Assembly (NCBI RefSeq): GCF_001625355.1
Contig: NZ_JSEE01000008.1
Location: forward strand, 1 to 64,000
Direction: 5' to 3'
DNA length: 64,000 nucleotides
Source: Marinomonas sp. TW1
GTDB lineage: Bacteria > Pseudomonadota > Gammaproteobacteria > Pseudomonadales > Marinomonadaceae
Shown here: piece by piece, positions 28,562 through 38,086 of the stretch
Numbering within the stretch: position 1 is the first letter of the stretch
Layout: every line of letters starts with the position of its first letter
The notes under the pieces: model-generated
Told to the model about the DNA's origin: nothing
Databases searched by the model: none
Seen by the model: only the letters and a program-made list of their open reading frames with translations
Program-made: the position numbers and the translations under genes

Positions 28562-28777
28562 ATGAACATTAAGCCAATTAAAAATGACGATGATCTAACG
28601 TCTGCCGTACTTCGTATGCGTAGCCTTCGTGGCGCTCAACCAAATACACCTGAAGGTGATGAGATAGAGGTACTCGCGGCATTGGTAGAAGCTTACGAAG
28701 AAAAACATCACAATATCGAAGCCCCAGATCCTATTGAGGCAAATTTTAGACATAAAAAAAGCCCGCTAGTAAACTAG
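28562..28777 (+). pseudogene. higA: Truncated HigA antitoxin
   Basis: 71 codons with a good ribosome site (AAGGAG). MNIKPIKNDDDLTSAV, TPEGDEIEVLAALVEAYEEK and HHNIEAPDPIEA are the N-terminal region of HigA-type antitoxins. The family normally continues with IKFRMEQ-like sequence and a helix-turn-helix of about 45 residues; here it stops after NFRHKKSPLVN. The last eight codons are the sequence of the terminator hairpin at 28753-28788, so the 3' half, including the DNA-binding domain, has been replaced by the tRNA-Phe terminator. It may still be translated, but cannot bind DNA as an intact antitoxin does. Confidence 0.8.
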
Positions 28778-28788
28778 CGGGCTTTCTT
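28753..28788. terminator. Bidirectional terminator, higA/tRNA-Phe
   Basis: GCCCGCTAG (28761-28769) and CTAGCGGGC (28774-28782) form a 9-bp perfect stem, loop TAAA, with seven A upstream and TTTCTT downstream. On the minus strand the A run supplies a U tract, so it ends the tRNA-Phe transcript. On the plus strand it follows, and partly encodes, the truncated higA. Confidence 0.88.
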
Positions 28789-28793
28789 AATCA

Positions 28794-28869
28794 TGGTGCC
28801 CAGAGACGGAATCGAACCGCCGACACGAGGATTTTCAATCCTCTGCTCTACCGACTGAGCTATCTGGGC
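28794..28869 (-). tRNA. tRNA-Phe (GAA)
   Basis: Reading the minus strand, 76 nt fold as a cloverleaf: acceptor GCCCAGA/TCTGGGC, D arm GCTCAGTCGGTAGAGC, anticodon loop TTGAAAA with GAA at 28834-28836, T arm with GGTTCGATTCC, discriminator A, and an encoded CCA at 28794-28796. It is nearly identical in pattern to E. coli tRNA-Phe. Confidence 0.97.
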
Positions 28870-28880
28870 AAGTGGGGCGT

Positions 28881-28908
28881 ATTATAGAGAAACCTTTTTT
28901 ATGGTCAA
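28881..28908 (-). promoter_or_regulatory. tRNA-Phe sigma-70 promoter
   Basis: On the minus strand TTGACC (28908-28903), a 16-bp spacer and a perfect TATAAT (28886-28881). A GC-rich discriminator, ACGCCCC, follows before the start near 28875. That discriminator is typical of stringently controlled stable RNA promoters. Confidence 0.88.
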
Positions 28909-28989
28909 TACTTTTTTTTGAAAAAAACATAAAAACTTAGTTTTCGCCGATTGTCTGGTATTATCTCTGAATATCAAGGAGATAAATTC

Positions 28990-29466
28990 ATGCTACACAT
29001 TGTACTTTACCAACCTGAAATTCCACCTAATACCGGCAATGTTATCCGCCTTTGTGCCAACACAGGCTACCACCTTCATCTGATCGAACCTTTGGGTTTT
29101 GAGTTAGAAGATAAAAAGCTACGTCGCGCAGGCTTGGACTACCATGAGTTCACACGCTTAAAACGCTACCCTGACTTTCAAGCGTTTCTTGATCAAAACG
29201 AGACGGGCACTGTGTATGCGCTGACCACAAAAGGCAGTCATACGCACAGTGAAGCGGAATTTGTGGAAAATGATGTTTTGGTGTTTGGCCCTGAAACACG
29301 AGGTCTGCCTGCTGACTTTATTGAAGCCTTACCACCAGCACAACGCTTACGTCTGCCCATGCAAGCTAATTCACGTAGTTTAAATCTTTCCAACACCGTA
29401 GCCGTGATGGTTTACGAATCTTGGCGACAACTCGACTACGCTATGCCCAGTGAAATGAACAATTAG
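28990..29466 (+). CDS. trmL: tRNA 2'-O-methyltransferase TrmL
   Basis: A 158-residue SPOUT methyltransferase. [20 protein letters not shown] is the TrmL N terminus, [14 protein letters not shown] and [20 protein letters not shown] form the SAM-binding trefoil knot. It methylates the ribose of the wobble nucleotide (position 34) in tRNA-Leu isoacceptors. The frame is open from 28951, but CAAGGAG precedes the ATG at 28990, which gives the family's normal start. The K+ channel gene follows 7 nt later. Confidence 0.94.
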   Translation: MLHIVLYQPEIPPNTGNVIRLCANTGYHLHLIEPLGFELEDKKLRRAGLDYHEFTRLKRYPDFQAFLDQNETGTVYALTTKGSHTHSEAEFVENDVLVFGPETRGLPADFIEALPPAQRLRLPMQANSRSLNLSNTVAVMVYESWRQLDYAMPSEMNN

Positions 29467-29473
29467 GAGTCCA

Positions 29474-30574
29474 ATGAATTCTCTTAGCCTCCTGTTAAAA
29501 CGAAAAAATAGCCGTCGCCAATTTCGTAAAGAAGTACACCTTCACGAAACCACGGACTTAAAAAAGCGCCTACTGCTGTTAGCAGGCGTCATTGCACTTC
29601 ATAGTCTCGCCATGGTGTTGTTTGAAGATTTGGACTGGTGGCAAGCATTTTGGCTCACCATGACGTCAGCCAGCACAACCGGTTATGGGGATTTATCCGC
29701 CGTTAGCTTCTGGGGGCAGTTTTGCACCATCGTATTAATTTATGGAATGGGCATTACCCTGCTAGCACAAATTGCCAGTGACTATGTTGAACTCAGATTA
29801 ATGCGTAAAGAAATGCGCATTAAAGGCCGCATGAGGTGGGACCATATGCAAGATCATATTCTTATCATCAACACACCCAAATATGACGCAGAGCGCTATC
29901 TGGGTCTCTTGGTGAATCAAATTAATCAAACACCTGAATTAGCCGATACGCCCATTCAAATTCTCACCACAGCTTTTCCGGATGGCTTACCAAACGACCT
30001 TAGATTACAAGGCGTGGTTCATCATACTGGCGATGCGTTGGAAGATGGCATGTTACTCTCCGCCGGCATACAAAATGCCAAATACGTGATTGTGCTATCA
30101 CCCGATAGCCGCAACAATCATTGCGATAGCTTAATTTTTGATGCCTTACATAGAATTAAGCAGATAGGTTCGTCTGCCTTTCTACTGGCCGAAGCCATTA
30201 ATGACAGTAATCGTCCTCGTTTCAAGACGGCTGGTGCGAATGCGGTGATTCGTCCGATTCGAGCCTACCCAGAAATGCTAGTACGATCTTTGATCGCACC
30301 AGGCACTGAGCAAGTATTGGAAGATTTATTTCGACATCAAGGGGATCATACCATTCGCCTAGATATCAGTTTGTCGGATGTGAGCTGGGCCCATGTGGTC
30401 TCAACGCTCATTCTAAAAGACATTGGCACAGCGTTAGGTTATGTGAAGCAGGGTGGCGACATTGTCACTCACCCTCAGTCCAAAGAATTAATTGACGCTA
30501 AAGGGCTGATCATTCTTGTCAATGACAATCAAACGTTACCAGAGGTTGAGCAAATTCGACGTTTGTTTGCTTAA
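29474..30574 (+). CDS. Two-helix potassium channel with RCK domain
   Basis: A 366-residue K+ channel. Two membrane helices (about 32-50 and 82-105) flank a pore helix and the selectivity filter TTGYGD at 68-73. The rest is a cytosolic TrkA-N/RCK-like regulatory part: residues 127 onward (HILIINTPKYDAERY) keep the strand order but lack the GxGxxG dinucleotide loop, whereas GDALEDGMLLSAGIQNAKYVIVL is well conserved. Gating by a ligand is expected; NAD binding is doubtful. It is 7 nt after trmL and convergent with the K+/H+ antiporter gene. Confidence 0.86.
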   Translation: MNSLSLLLKRKNSRRQFRKEVHLHETTDLKKRLLLLAGVIALHSLAMVLFEDLDWWQAFWLTMTSASTTGYGDLSAVSFWGQFCTIVLIYGMGITLLAQIASDYVELRLMRKEMRIKGRMRWDHMQDHILIINTPKYDAERYLGLLVNQINQTPELADTPIQILTTAFPDGLPNDLRLQGVVHHTGDALEDGMLLSAGIQNAKYVIVLSPDSRNNHCDSLIFDALHRIKQIGSSAFLLAEAINDSNRPRFKTAGANAVIRPIRAYPEMLVRSLIAPGTEQVLEDLFRHQGDHTIRLDISLSDVSWAHVVSTLILKDIGTALGYVKQGGDIVTHPQSKELIDAKGLIILVNDNQTLPEVEQIRRLFA

Positions 30575-30575
30575 A

Positions 30576-30597
30576 TCGCTCACATCACTCTGAGCGA
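30576..30597. terminator. Hairpin between convergent K+ genes
   Basis: TCGCTCA and TGAGCGA form a 7-bp stem around an 8-nt loop in the 33 nt between the K+ channel and the K+/H+ antiporter. There is no T run, so its terminator strength is doubtful. Confidence 0.4.
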
Positions 30598-30607
30598 CGG
30601 CTGACGA

Positions 30608-32341
30608 CTAACTTTGCAGCTTGATGCCCACTACGGTAATGTCTGCGCCATCCATTTGTCGAATGGTTAGGCGCAGCTTACCGAATCTCACTCGGTCACC
30701 CACCACAACCTGTCGACCTAGCTGACGCTTTAATAAGTCCGCTGCGGTTTCTTGATCGTCGATGTCTTGACTGTCGACACCATAGGTTTGCGCCAACACT
30801 AATAAAGACGCATCACCATGAACCGAAAACTCTCCGAAAAAGTTTTGCATGAGGAATGACGCGGTGCCTTTTTGAGCAAAGGCCAAGGCAACATCATTCA
30901 CATCATTTGGATGCAGCAACATCCAGACGCGATCGCCAGTCATTAATTCCGTTTCAGCCGTCACCACCAGCGGATGCTGATTACGAACTAATGCCACCAA
31001 CTGAGGCGTGTCGACGCTCACACTTGGCACATTATGAATGATGGCCGCTGGGATACGAATGCCGTCCGCTTGAACTAGAAACTCATACAGCTCTAATGAC
31101 GGGTGAAACGCATCACTTTCCGTTAACGAAAAACGCGTGGTTGGTTCTGGTACCGGAGGCACCACGACCTTCAGCCAGCGCGCCATCAACGGCACAGTAG
31201 AGCCCTGTAAGAGCAGAGAAATCAAAACCACCGTAAAGGTAATCTCGAACAGCAAATTAGAATTACTCAAGCCCGCAATAACCGGATACAAAGCCAATAC
31301 GATTGGCACCGCACCACGTAGTCCTACCCAACTAATATAGAAACGTTCAGGCCAACGAAAATCAAATGGCAGTAGACATATTAGGATCGCCACAGGACGA
31401 GCGATAAAAATGAGGAAAAGTGCAATCAATACCGCTTGCCAGCCATAAGCCAATAAATCCGACGGGGTAACCAGTAATCCTAGCAACAAGAACATACCAG
31501 CTTGAGCTAGCCAAGCTAAACCATCCATAGCCTGCGAAATGGAATCATGTTGTTTGATTTTTCCATTCCCCAGTATCACACCCACTAAATAAACCGCTAA
31601 AAAGCCACTGCCGCCCAGCATATTGACGCCCGAAAAAATGGCCAGTCCACAGGAGACGATCAGCAAGGCATATAAACCTTCCACTAAGGGAATTCGCTGC
31701 AGCAACAGTAATGCGCAGCGACCACCTAACCAGCCAAAAAAGCCACCAATCGCAAACTGTAAACCGATCTGACCAAGAAAGCCCCACACATTGACGTGTT
31801 CAGAAGACTGAAGTAGGCCGGTTAACATCACCACCAGCAGAATCGCCATCGGGTCGTTTGCACCCGATTCGATTTCTAATGTCCCACCAACACGCTCATT
31901 TAATCTGACACCACTGTTGCGCAACAGATTAAACACCGCGGCCGCATCGGTGGAACCGACAATGGCGCCCAGTAAAAGTCCATAAATTAAATCGACATTC
32001 AACAACCAAGCCGCAAAGGAGCCCACCGCAGCCGTGGTCATCACCACACCTAGGGTCGCTAAAGACAAAGAAGGCCATAAAGCCACTCGGAAAGTACTGA
32101 TCTTGGTACGCATACCACCATCAAGAAGAATGATGGCTAAGGCAAGATTACCAACAAAAAAGGCAAGATTTGGGTTGTCAAAGTCCAGTCGGCCTACCCC
32201 TTCTTCACCTGCTAGCATTCCCATTCCAAGGAACACAAGAAGCAAAGGCAGACCAACGCGGACGGTAACAGAGCTGGCGAGGATGCTGACTAAAAGCAGC
32301 GCCCCCGCAAGGAAGATAAATCCATTTGTATCGATGTTAAT
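30608..32341 (-). CDS. nhaP2: K+/H+ antiporter NhaP2/CvrA, ATT start
   Basis: A CPA1 cation/proton antiporter with ~12 membrane helices (LALAIILLDGGMRTK, GAIVGSTDAAAVFNLL, LEIESGANDPMA as ion-site motifs) and a C-terminal RCK_C plus CorC-like regulatory tail. The first ATG/GTG/TTG is TTG at 32245, which would cut away the first membrane helix. The frame stays open and in family register upstream to an ATT at 32339-32341 with AGG five bases before it; that gives 577 residues, about the length of E. coli CvrA. Between the stop and the TTG no standard start exists. It lies 14 nt after the ferredoxin stop, in an apparent coaD-yfhL-nhaP2 unit. Confidence 0.82.
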   Translation of the reverse strand: MNIDTNGFIFLAGALLLVSILASSVTVRVGLPLLLVFLGMGMLAGEEGVGRLDFDNPNLAFFVGNLALAIILLDGGMRTKISTFRVALWPSLSLATLGVVMTTAAVGSFAAWLLNVDLIYGLLLGAIVGSTDAAAVFNLLRNSGVRLNERVGGTLEIESGANDPMAILLVVMLTGLLQSSEHVNVWGFLGQIGLQFAIGGFFGWLGGRCALLLLQRIPLVEGLYALLIVSCGLAIFSGVNMLGGSGFLAVYLVGVILGNGKIKQHDSISQAMDGLAWLAQAGMFLLLGLLVTPSDLLAYGWQAVLIALFLIFIARPVAILICLLPFDFRWPERFYISWVGLRGAVPIVLALYPVIAGLSNSNLLFEITFTVVLISLLLQGSTVPLMARWLKVVVPPVPEPTTRFSLTESDAFHPSLELYEFLVQADGIRIPAAIIHNVPSVSVDTPQLVALVRNQHPLVVTAETELMTGDRVWMLLHPNDVNDVALAFAQKGTASFLMQNFFGEFSVHGDASLLVLAQTYGVDSQDIDDQETAADLLKRQLGRQVVVGDRVRFGKLRLTIRQMDGADITVVGIKLQS

Positions 32342-32355
32342 TTCTACCTAAGACG

Positions 32356-32634
<279 letters not shown>

Positions 32635-32660
32635 CTACAGCGTAATCAAACAAATCAGTT

Positions 32661-33206
<546 letters not shown>

Positions 33207-33315
33207 CTATCTTCACTCCCATTTAGGGGTCGCATCATATAGGAATATGCCGATCTTCTCAATTCGACACCTTCCTCCGCCTATTTATCCGCGTGATGCC
33301 CCGCATCACTTACTT

Positions 33316-33861
33316 CTATCCGAAACCGTAAAAAGCCAACGCTTGCTTCGAAAAAGAAATGGCTAAGAAGATAAAGATAGGTGATAAGTCCAATCCCCCC
33401 AACGGCGGAATAACACGCTGACAAGCACTATACAAAGGAGCGGTGATCTGAGCAACCAACATTGCCCCTGGGTGATTGGCACCTGGCGCAACCCAACTTA
33501 AAATCACCGAAATCAACATCGCCCAGAAGTATAAGTCTAGCAGGTGATACAACACCCCAACGACAGTGGCAAAGAAGTATTGTATTGGCTGAGCGTTAAC
33601 TCCGAGCACAAAATTAATTAACAACAGAGTCAGCAGTTGCACAATTAACGCCAACACCAAAGACGCTGTGTCGAGTCGACCTATCGACGGTATAATCTTA
33701 CGCAATGGAATGATAAATGGACTGGTCGCTTTTACCACGCCCTGACTAATCGGGTTATAAAAGTCAGCTCGAGTAAGCTGCAGCACCATGCGCAGCAGTA
33801 CAATGAATAAATACAAGTTACCAATGACTTGTATTAGCATCACAAATGGGTTTGATTGCAT
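33316..33861 (-). CDS. YggT family membrane protein
   Basis: A 181-residue inner membrane protein with two YggT repeats. Each has a hydrophobic helix and an amphipathic NPISQGVVKATSPFIIPLRKI or GAMLVAQITAPLYSACQRVIP segment. It is linked genetically to cell division and osmotic tolerance in other bacteria; the mechanism is unknown. Two ATG codons lie 6 nt apart (33867 and 33861); AAGGA is better placed for the second. It follows proC by 26 nt, the usual yggS-proC-yggT order. Confidence 0.9.
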   Translation of the reverse strand: MQSNPFVMLIQVIGNLYLFIVLLRMVLQLTRADFYNPISQGVVKATSPFIIPLRKIIPSIGRLDTASLVLALIVQLLTLLLINFVLGVNAQPIQYFFATVVGVLYHLLDLYFWAMLISVILSWVAPGANHPGAMLVAQITAPLYSACQRVIPPLGGLDLSPIFIFLAISFSKQALAFYGFG

Positions 33862-33887
33862 TGCCATTTTCCTTAGTTAAATGTTGT

Positions 33888-34706
33888 CTAGGCAGAAAAG
33901 TCTTTTGCCATAACCTTTGAACGATCCATACAGGCTGTCATCGCATCGGCCACTACTTGATCAATATTAGACGCTTCAAACGACAATAACGCTTGTTCTG
34001 TGGTGCCATTTGGCGAGGTAATATTTTGCCTCAACTGAGCGATAGGTTCATCAATTTCCACCACCATACGCGCCGCCCCTAACATAGCATGACTGGCCAG
34101 TTTACGACTGCTCTCTTCGTCTAGACCTTGCTGTTTAGCCGATTTCATCATGGCTTCCACAAAACGATAGAAGTAAGCTGGCGCACTACCAGATAACGCC
34201 GTCACCGTATGCATCTGAATTTCATCGTCCACCCAGACTGAGTCACCAATACTGGCGAACAATTCTGTTACCCAATCTTTTTGAAGCTGAGTGGTTTTGC
34301 CATTGGCGATTAACCCCGTCATACCTGCGCCAATTTGCGAGGGCGTATTCGGCATGCTTCGAACCACGGCAACTGGACTATTCAGCCAATGAGACAAGGC
34401 GGCTATTTCCACCCCTGCCGCCACCGATATGTACAATTGATCTTGTCGAACCTGTGCGGCAAACGCCTCGATCACAGATTGCATCTGAGCTGGCTTTACA
34501 CATAGCACCACCACATCCGCTTGCTGAACAGCTTGTTGGTTATCGGCTAACATGGTGATGCCATATTCGTCTGCGTAGTGGGCTCGTTTTTCCGCTGTAC
34601 GCGACGTTCCTATAATGCGGTTTGCTGGATAACCACTCGCTAATAATCCACTAAAAATGGATCTTGCCATATTTCCAACGCCGATAAAGGCAATACTTGG
34701 TGTCAT
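33888..34706 (-). CDS. proC: Pyrroline-5-carboxylate reductase
   Basis: A 272-residue ProC, the last enzyme of proline synthesis. The N-terminal Rossmann motif is FIGVGNMARS, with VVLCVKPAQM, VRSMPNTPSQIGAGMTGL and the C-terminal ALSGSAPAYFYRFVEAM and TSPNGTTEQAL blocks at the dimer/active site. AGGATACAAA precedes the ATG. It lies between yggS and yggT on one strand and is probably in one transcript with them. Confidence 0.95.
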   Translation of the reverse strand: MTPSIAFIGVGNMARSIFSGLLASGYPANRIIGTSRTAEKRAHYADEYGITMLADNQQAVQQADVVVLCVKPAQMQSVIEAFAAQVRQDQLYISVAAGVEIAALSHWLNSPVAVVRSMPNTPSQIGAGMTGLIANGKTTQLQKDWVTELFASIGDSVWVDDEIQMHTVTALSGSAPAYFYRFVEAMMKSAKQQGLDEESSRKLASHAMLGAARMVVEIDEPIAQLRQNITSPNGTTEQALLSFEASNIDQVVADAMTACMDRSKVMAKDFSA

Positions 34707-34769
34707 TTTGTATCCTAAAATTGTCTATTTAATCGTTGTAAACATTCATCAAAAATCGACTCACTGGTC

Positions 34770-35492
34770 TTACTGAGCATAATCCCGCGCGCCAAAAATC
34801 GCCGTACCCACGCGAACCATCGTGCTTCCGGATGAGATTGCCGCGGGCAAATCCCCCGACATACCAATGGATAATGTGTCTATCATGCTATCGGATTCGG
34901 ATAATTCAAGAAACGCTTGTTGTAAAGGTTGATAAACCTGACATTGAGTAGCAAAACTTTGCTGGGGGGCCGGAATCGCCATTAAGCCTCGTAACTGAAG
35001 ATTCGGCAAACTTTGAACCAATTCGACCATCGCTGGCAACTGCTCTAATAAAATCCCCGATTTACTTTCTTCACCACTGATATTGACCTGAATACACACC
35101 TGCAAACTTGGCATACTATTAGGTCTTTGCTCACTTAAGCGACGCGCAATTTTTTCGCGATCAATAGAATGTACCCAGTACATGGTTTCTGCGATTTGGC
35201 GGGTCTTATTTGACTGAATTGGCCCAATAAAATGCCACTCTATGTCCGTGAGTTCAGATAACGCATGATATTTATCAAAGGCTTCTTGGACATAGTTTTC
35301 ACCAAACGCCCTTTGCCCTGATTGGTAGGCGACCTGGATATCAGCGAGAGGTTTGGTTTTGCTCACGGCCAATACACGCACACTGGCTTGTTCGCGGCCG
35401 GCGTCGATTGCCAACTGCTCAACTTGCCGCCTAACCTGAGAAAGGTTTTCGGTGACCTGATCGGCATGAGAGAGGGTGGTATCAATTGTCAT
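34770..35492 (-). CDS. yggS: PLP homeostasis protein YggS
   Basis: A 240-residue fold-type III PLP protein (PLPBP/YggS). The PLP Lys lies in VLAVSKTKP, and FGENYVQEAFDK, WHFIGPIQSNKTR and LSIGMSGDLPAAISSGSTMVR are family blocks. No catalytic role is known; it balances PLP and affects amino acid pools. The frame is open to 35519; the ATG at 35492 has GAGG 7 nt upstream. proC follows after 63 nt. Confidence 0.94.
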   Translation of the reverse strand: MTIDTTLSHADQVTENLSQVRRQVEQLAIDAGREQASVRVLAVSKTKPLADIQVAYQSGQRAFGENYVQEAFDKYHALSELTDIEWHFIGPIQSNKTRQIAETMYWVHSIDREKIARRLSEQRPNSMPSLQVCIQVNISGEESKSGILLEQLPAMVELVQSLPNLQLRGLMAIPAPQQSFATQCQVYQPLQQAFLELSESDSMIDTLSIGMSGDLPAAISSGSTMVRVGTAIFGARDYAQ

Positions 35493-35586
35493 GCTTGTGC
35501 CTCTTACTATCTGAATCAAGAGAGCGAATAAAACACTTTATTCACTCTCCGAGTAGAGACACATGATAACACTAATGAAAAATCAC

Positions 35587-36693
35587 TTATAAAGAATAAA
35601 ATTCACTGCTGGTTTCGTACAAGGCACCATGAAATTCAATCTGATAGCCAGACATGTTTTTCAGTGAATTAGCGGCAAAATGCGCCGCCTGATATAAAGC
35701 CTCTAAACTAGAGTGCTCAGGATAGAAAGCAATACCAATAGAAATACCTGATTCAATTAAACTGTTATTGGCGTACTTTTCATGCTTCATGGATTCTAAA
35801 AGTTTGCTCGCAACCACTTCCGCATCGGCTAAATTCTGAATGCGAATTCCCATCACCAACTCACGTTCATCATAGTGTGCAATCAAATCATTCTCACGCA
35901 CCGCTTCACGGATCAATTCCGCCAACACTCTGAGCTCTTCGTCATCGACTTTCTTCTTAGAAAGCAATTGAATTGAAAACATAGCAGCCCGCTGAAAATG
36001 ACGGCGAGAGTCTTTCAGCACTATGCCAAAACTGTTTTCAAAACTAAAACGACGCAACAAGCCAGTAACAGGGTCTCTATGGTTGTCTTCCAACAATTGA
36101 TAATTCGCTTTTTCACGAATAAAGACCGCATCCAACCAAGAGCAATATGCCTCCAATGCGGTTTCCATCAGATCACTTTCTAGCTGCTGATGACGCTTTT
36201 GGAAAGCAAGCATGATGTATATCGCCCCCTGCTCATCAGAGTTACTGACCATAGAGACATCAGAGAAATCATGGGTATTTAGGAAAGCTTGCCAAGACTG
36301 CCAGTTCGCTGCACTGTGAATGTCTGAGTCATGACGTTTTTGACAGGAAGGGGCGGCTGCAAATGAAATCAGCGCCTGAGGAATATCCACCAACATGCCT
36401 TTCGAATTCAAAAGACTCTCGCTCACCAGATCTGAATACTGAAGCCGCCACTGCAAACAGTCTTTGTCACACACCAAAAACAAACAATAAGACTGCGACA
36501 GCTGCGATTTTATTTTTTCACGAAATCGGTTAAGCAAGGAGCTTAAAGGTGCTCCTTTCGAGATGATTTGCATCATCTGGGACATATCACTGTACAAGCT
36601 CTTAATAAAGTCGCGCTCTTTTTCTAAAAAAGACACACGAGAGCGCAACGCTTGCTGCTCATCCAGCAGTGATTTTGAAGATTCAATAGACAT
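35587..36693 (-). CDS. Degenerate GGDEF protein
   Basis: A 368-residue cytosolic protein. Residues 5-35 are a predicted coiled coil, about 60-190 look like a GAF-type sensor, and 205-355 are a GGDEF fold (RDPVTGLLRRFSFEN at its start). The active-site GGDEF is H273-Y274-D275-E276-R277: both Gly and the Phe are lost and no RxxD site is seen. Cyclase activity is very unlikely; it may bind GTP or c-di-GMP as a receptor or regulator, or act by dimerisation. It is isolated between yggS and pyrC', where pilT/pilU stand in Pseudomonas. Confidence 0.75.
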   Translation of the reverse strand: MSIESSKSLLDEQQALRSRVSFLEKERDFIKSLYSDMSQMMQIISKGAPLSSLLNRFREKIKSQLSQSYCLFLVCDKDCLQWRLQYSDLVSESLLNSKGMLVDIPQALISFAAAPSCQKRHDSDIHSAANWQSWQAFLNTHDFSDVSMVSNSDEQGAIYIMLAFQKRHQQLESDLMETALEAYCSWLDAVFIREKANYQLLEDNHRDPVTGLLRRFSFENSFGIVLKDSRRHFQRAAMFSIQLLSKKKVDDEELRVLAELIREAVRENDLIAHYDERELVMGIRIQNLADAEVVASKLLESMKHEKYANNSLIESGISIGIAFYPEHSSLEALYQAAHFAANSLKNMSGYQIEFHGALYETSSEFYSL

Positions 36694-36807
36694 AAAACAT
36701 TACAACCAGTAGCAAATCCTTGTTTAGCTAGATTAACCACCTAAGACAAAAAGTAAAGAATTTGTATAGATAAGTTGGGTAAAAACCCAACTTATCCTGA
36801 AAATTCA

Positions 36808-38085
36808 TTACGAAAGCTGATAAATTCGCTGCCCTGATATGTAAGTTGCCATCACTTGTCCGATAAACTCGTCTTCGAAGTAAGGTGAGTTATGGCCTTT
36901 TGTTTTACGGTTTTCGTATGTCCAATGCCATCTCGAGGTACTGTCAAACAGTATAAAGTCGGCAAAACTACCAACGGCCAAGGAGCCAGCTTCCAAACCA
37001 AAACAAGCCGCTGGACCTGACGTTAGACAGGTAAGCAGTGTCGAGAAATCCAAATCGCCTTCGTCTAATAATGTCATGGCCAACGGCAATAGAATCTCGA
37101 CGTTTGCCATACCCGGTTCAGTGGCAGCAAAAGGCGCTATTTTCGCCATTTTTTCATGTGGCTGGTGATCAGAACATATGGCCGAAATCACGCCTTGTTT
37201 GATGCCTTCGATTAGGGTTAGACGATCCCCCTCACCACGCAATGGCGGTAATACATGGAAACGCCCATCAAATTGATTTAACACATCGTCACTTAGCAGA
37301 ACGTTATGCAAGGCCACATCAGCCGTAACGTCCAGCCCTGAAGCTTTCGCATCCGCTACCATTTCGACTGATTTGGCACAAGATAGACGGGCAAAATGCG
37401 CTCGTACGCCCGTTTTTTCGACCAACAATAAGTCTCGCATTAGAGCAACGGTTTCCGCTGTATCTGGTATGCCTGCTAATCCGTGCATAGTGGAGTACAA
37501 GCCTTCATTGGCGCAACCGCCATCCGACAGACTTTTGTCTTCTGGGTGAAACACCACTAAAAGATCGTGCGTCGCCGCGTACTCTAATGCTCGAGACAAG
37601 ACTTTGGCATTTTTCATTTCGTGACGACCATTCGATACCGCCACACAGCCAGCCTCTGTCAACGCCACCATGTTACTGAGTTGCTCCCCTTCCAGACCTT
37701 GAGTTAAGGCTCCGATAGGAAACACATTGGCCATGCCAGCTTCATCCGCTTTATCTTGAATCAATGCCGCCACGGCAGGCGTGTCAACAATCGGCTTGGT
37801 ATCAGGAGGGCACACCAAGGTCGTCACACCACCCGAGACGGCAGCACGACCTTCGCTCGCGATGCTGCCTTTTTGCGTTTGCCCAGGCTCACGCAATGAC
37901 ACCGCCAAATCCACTAAACCCGGTAGTACCCATTTGCCGGTAGCATCCACCACTTCCGCTTCTTCAAAGCCTGCAGGCGCATCCCCTATTGCCACAATTT
38001 TTTGATCTTCAATAAACAGATCTAAGGTGGCATCAAGGTTTTGACTCGGGTCGATCAAACGACCATTTTGAACTCGTAATTTCAT
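36808..38085 (-). CDS. pyrC': Non-catalytic dihydroorotase homologue PyrC'
   Basis: A 425-residue dihydroorotase-fold protein. The zinc-binding D-x-H-x-H of active enzymes is D59-L60-A61-V62-S63 (VDLAVSLREPG), so both His are replaced, and the TPHH region reads VALHNVLL. This matches Pseudomonas PyrC', which is inactive but needed to assemble the PyrB dodecamer. A true dihydroorotase must be encoded elsewhere. The ATG at 38085 is one base after the pyrB stop (38087), so translation is coupled. A GTG at 38097 is possible but less likely. Confidence 0.9.
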   Translation of the reverse strand: MKLRVQNGRLIDPSQNLDATLDLFIEDQKIVAIGDAPAGFEEAEVVDATGKWVLPGLVDLAVSLREPGQTQKGSIASEGRAAVSGGVTTLVCPPDTKPIVDTPAVAALIQDKADEAGMANVFPIGALTQGLEGEQLSNMVALTEAGCVAVSNGRHEMKNAKVLSRALEYAATHDLLVVFHPEDKSLSDGGCANEGLYSTMHGLAGIPDTAETVALMRDLLLVEKTGVRAHFARLSCAKSVEMVADAKASGLDVTADVALHNVLLSDDVLNQFDGRFHVLPPLRGEGDRLTLIEGIKQGVISAICSDHQPHEKMAKIAPFAATEPGMANVEILLPLAMTLLDEGDLDFSTLLTCLTSGPAACFGLEAGSLAVGSFADFILFDSTSRWHWTYENRKTKGHNSPYFEDEFIGQVMATYISGQRIYQLS

Positions 38086-38086
38086 A

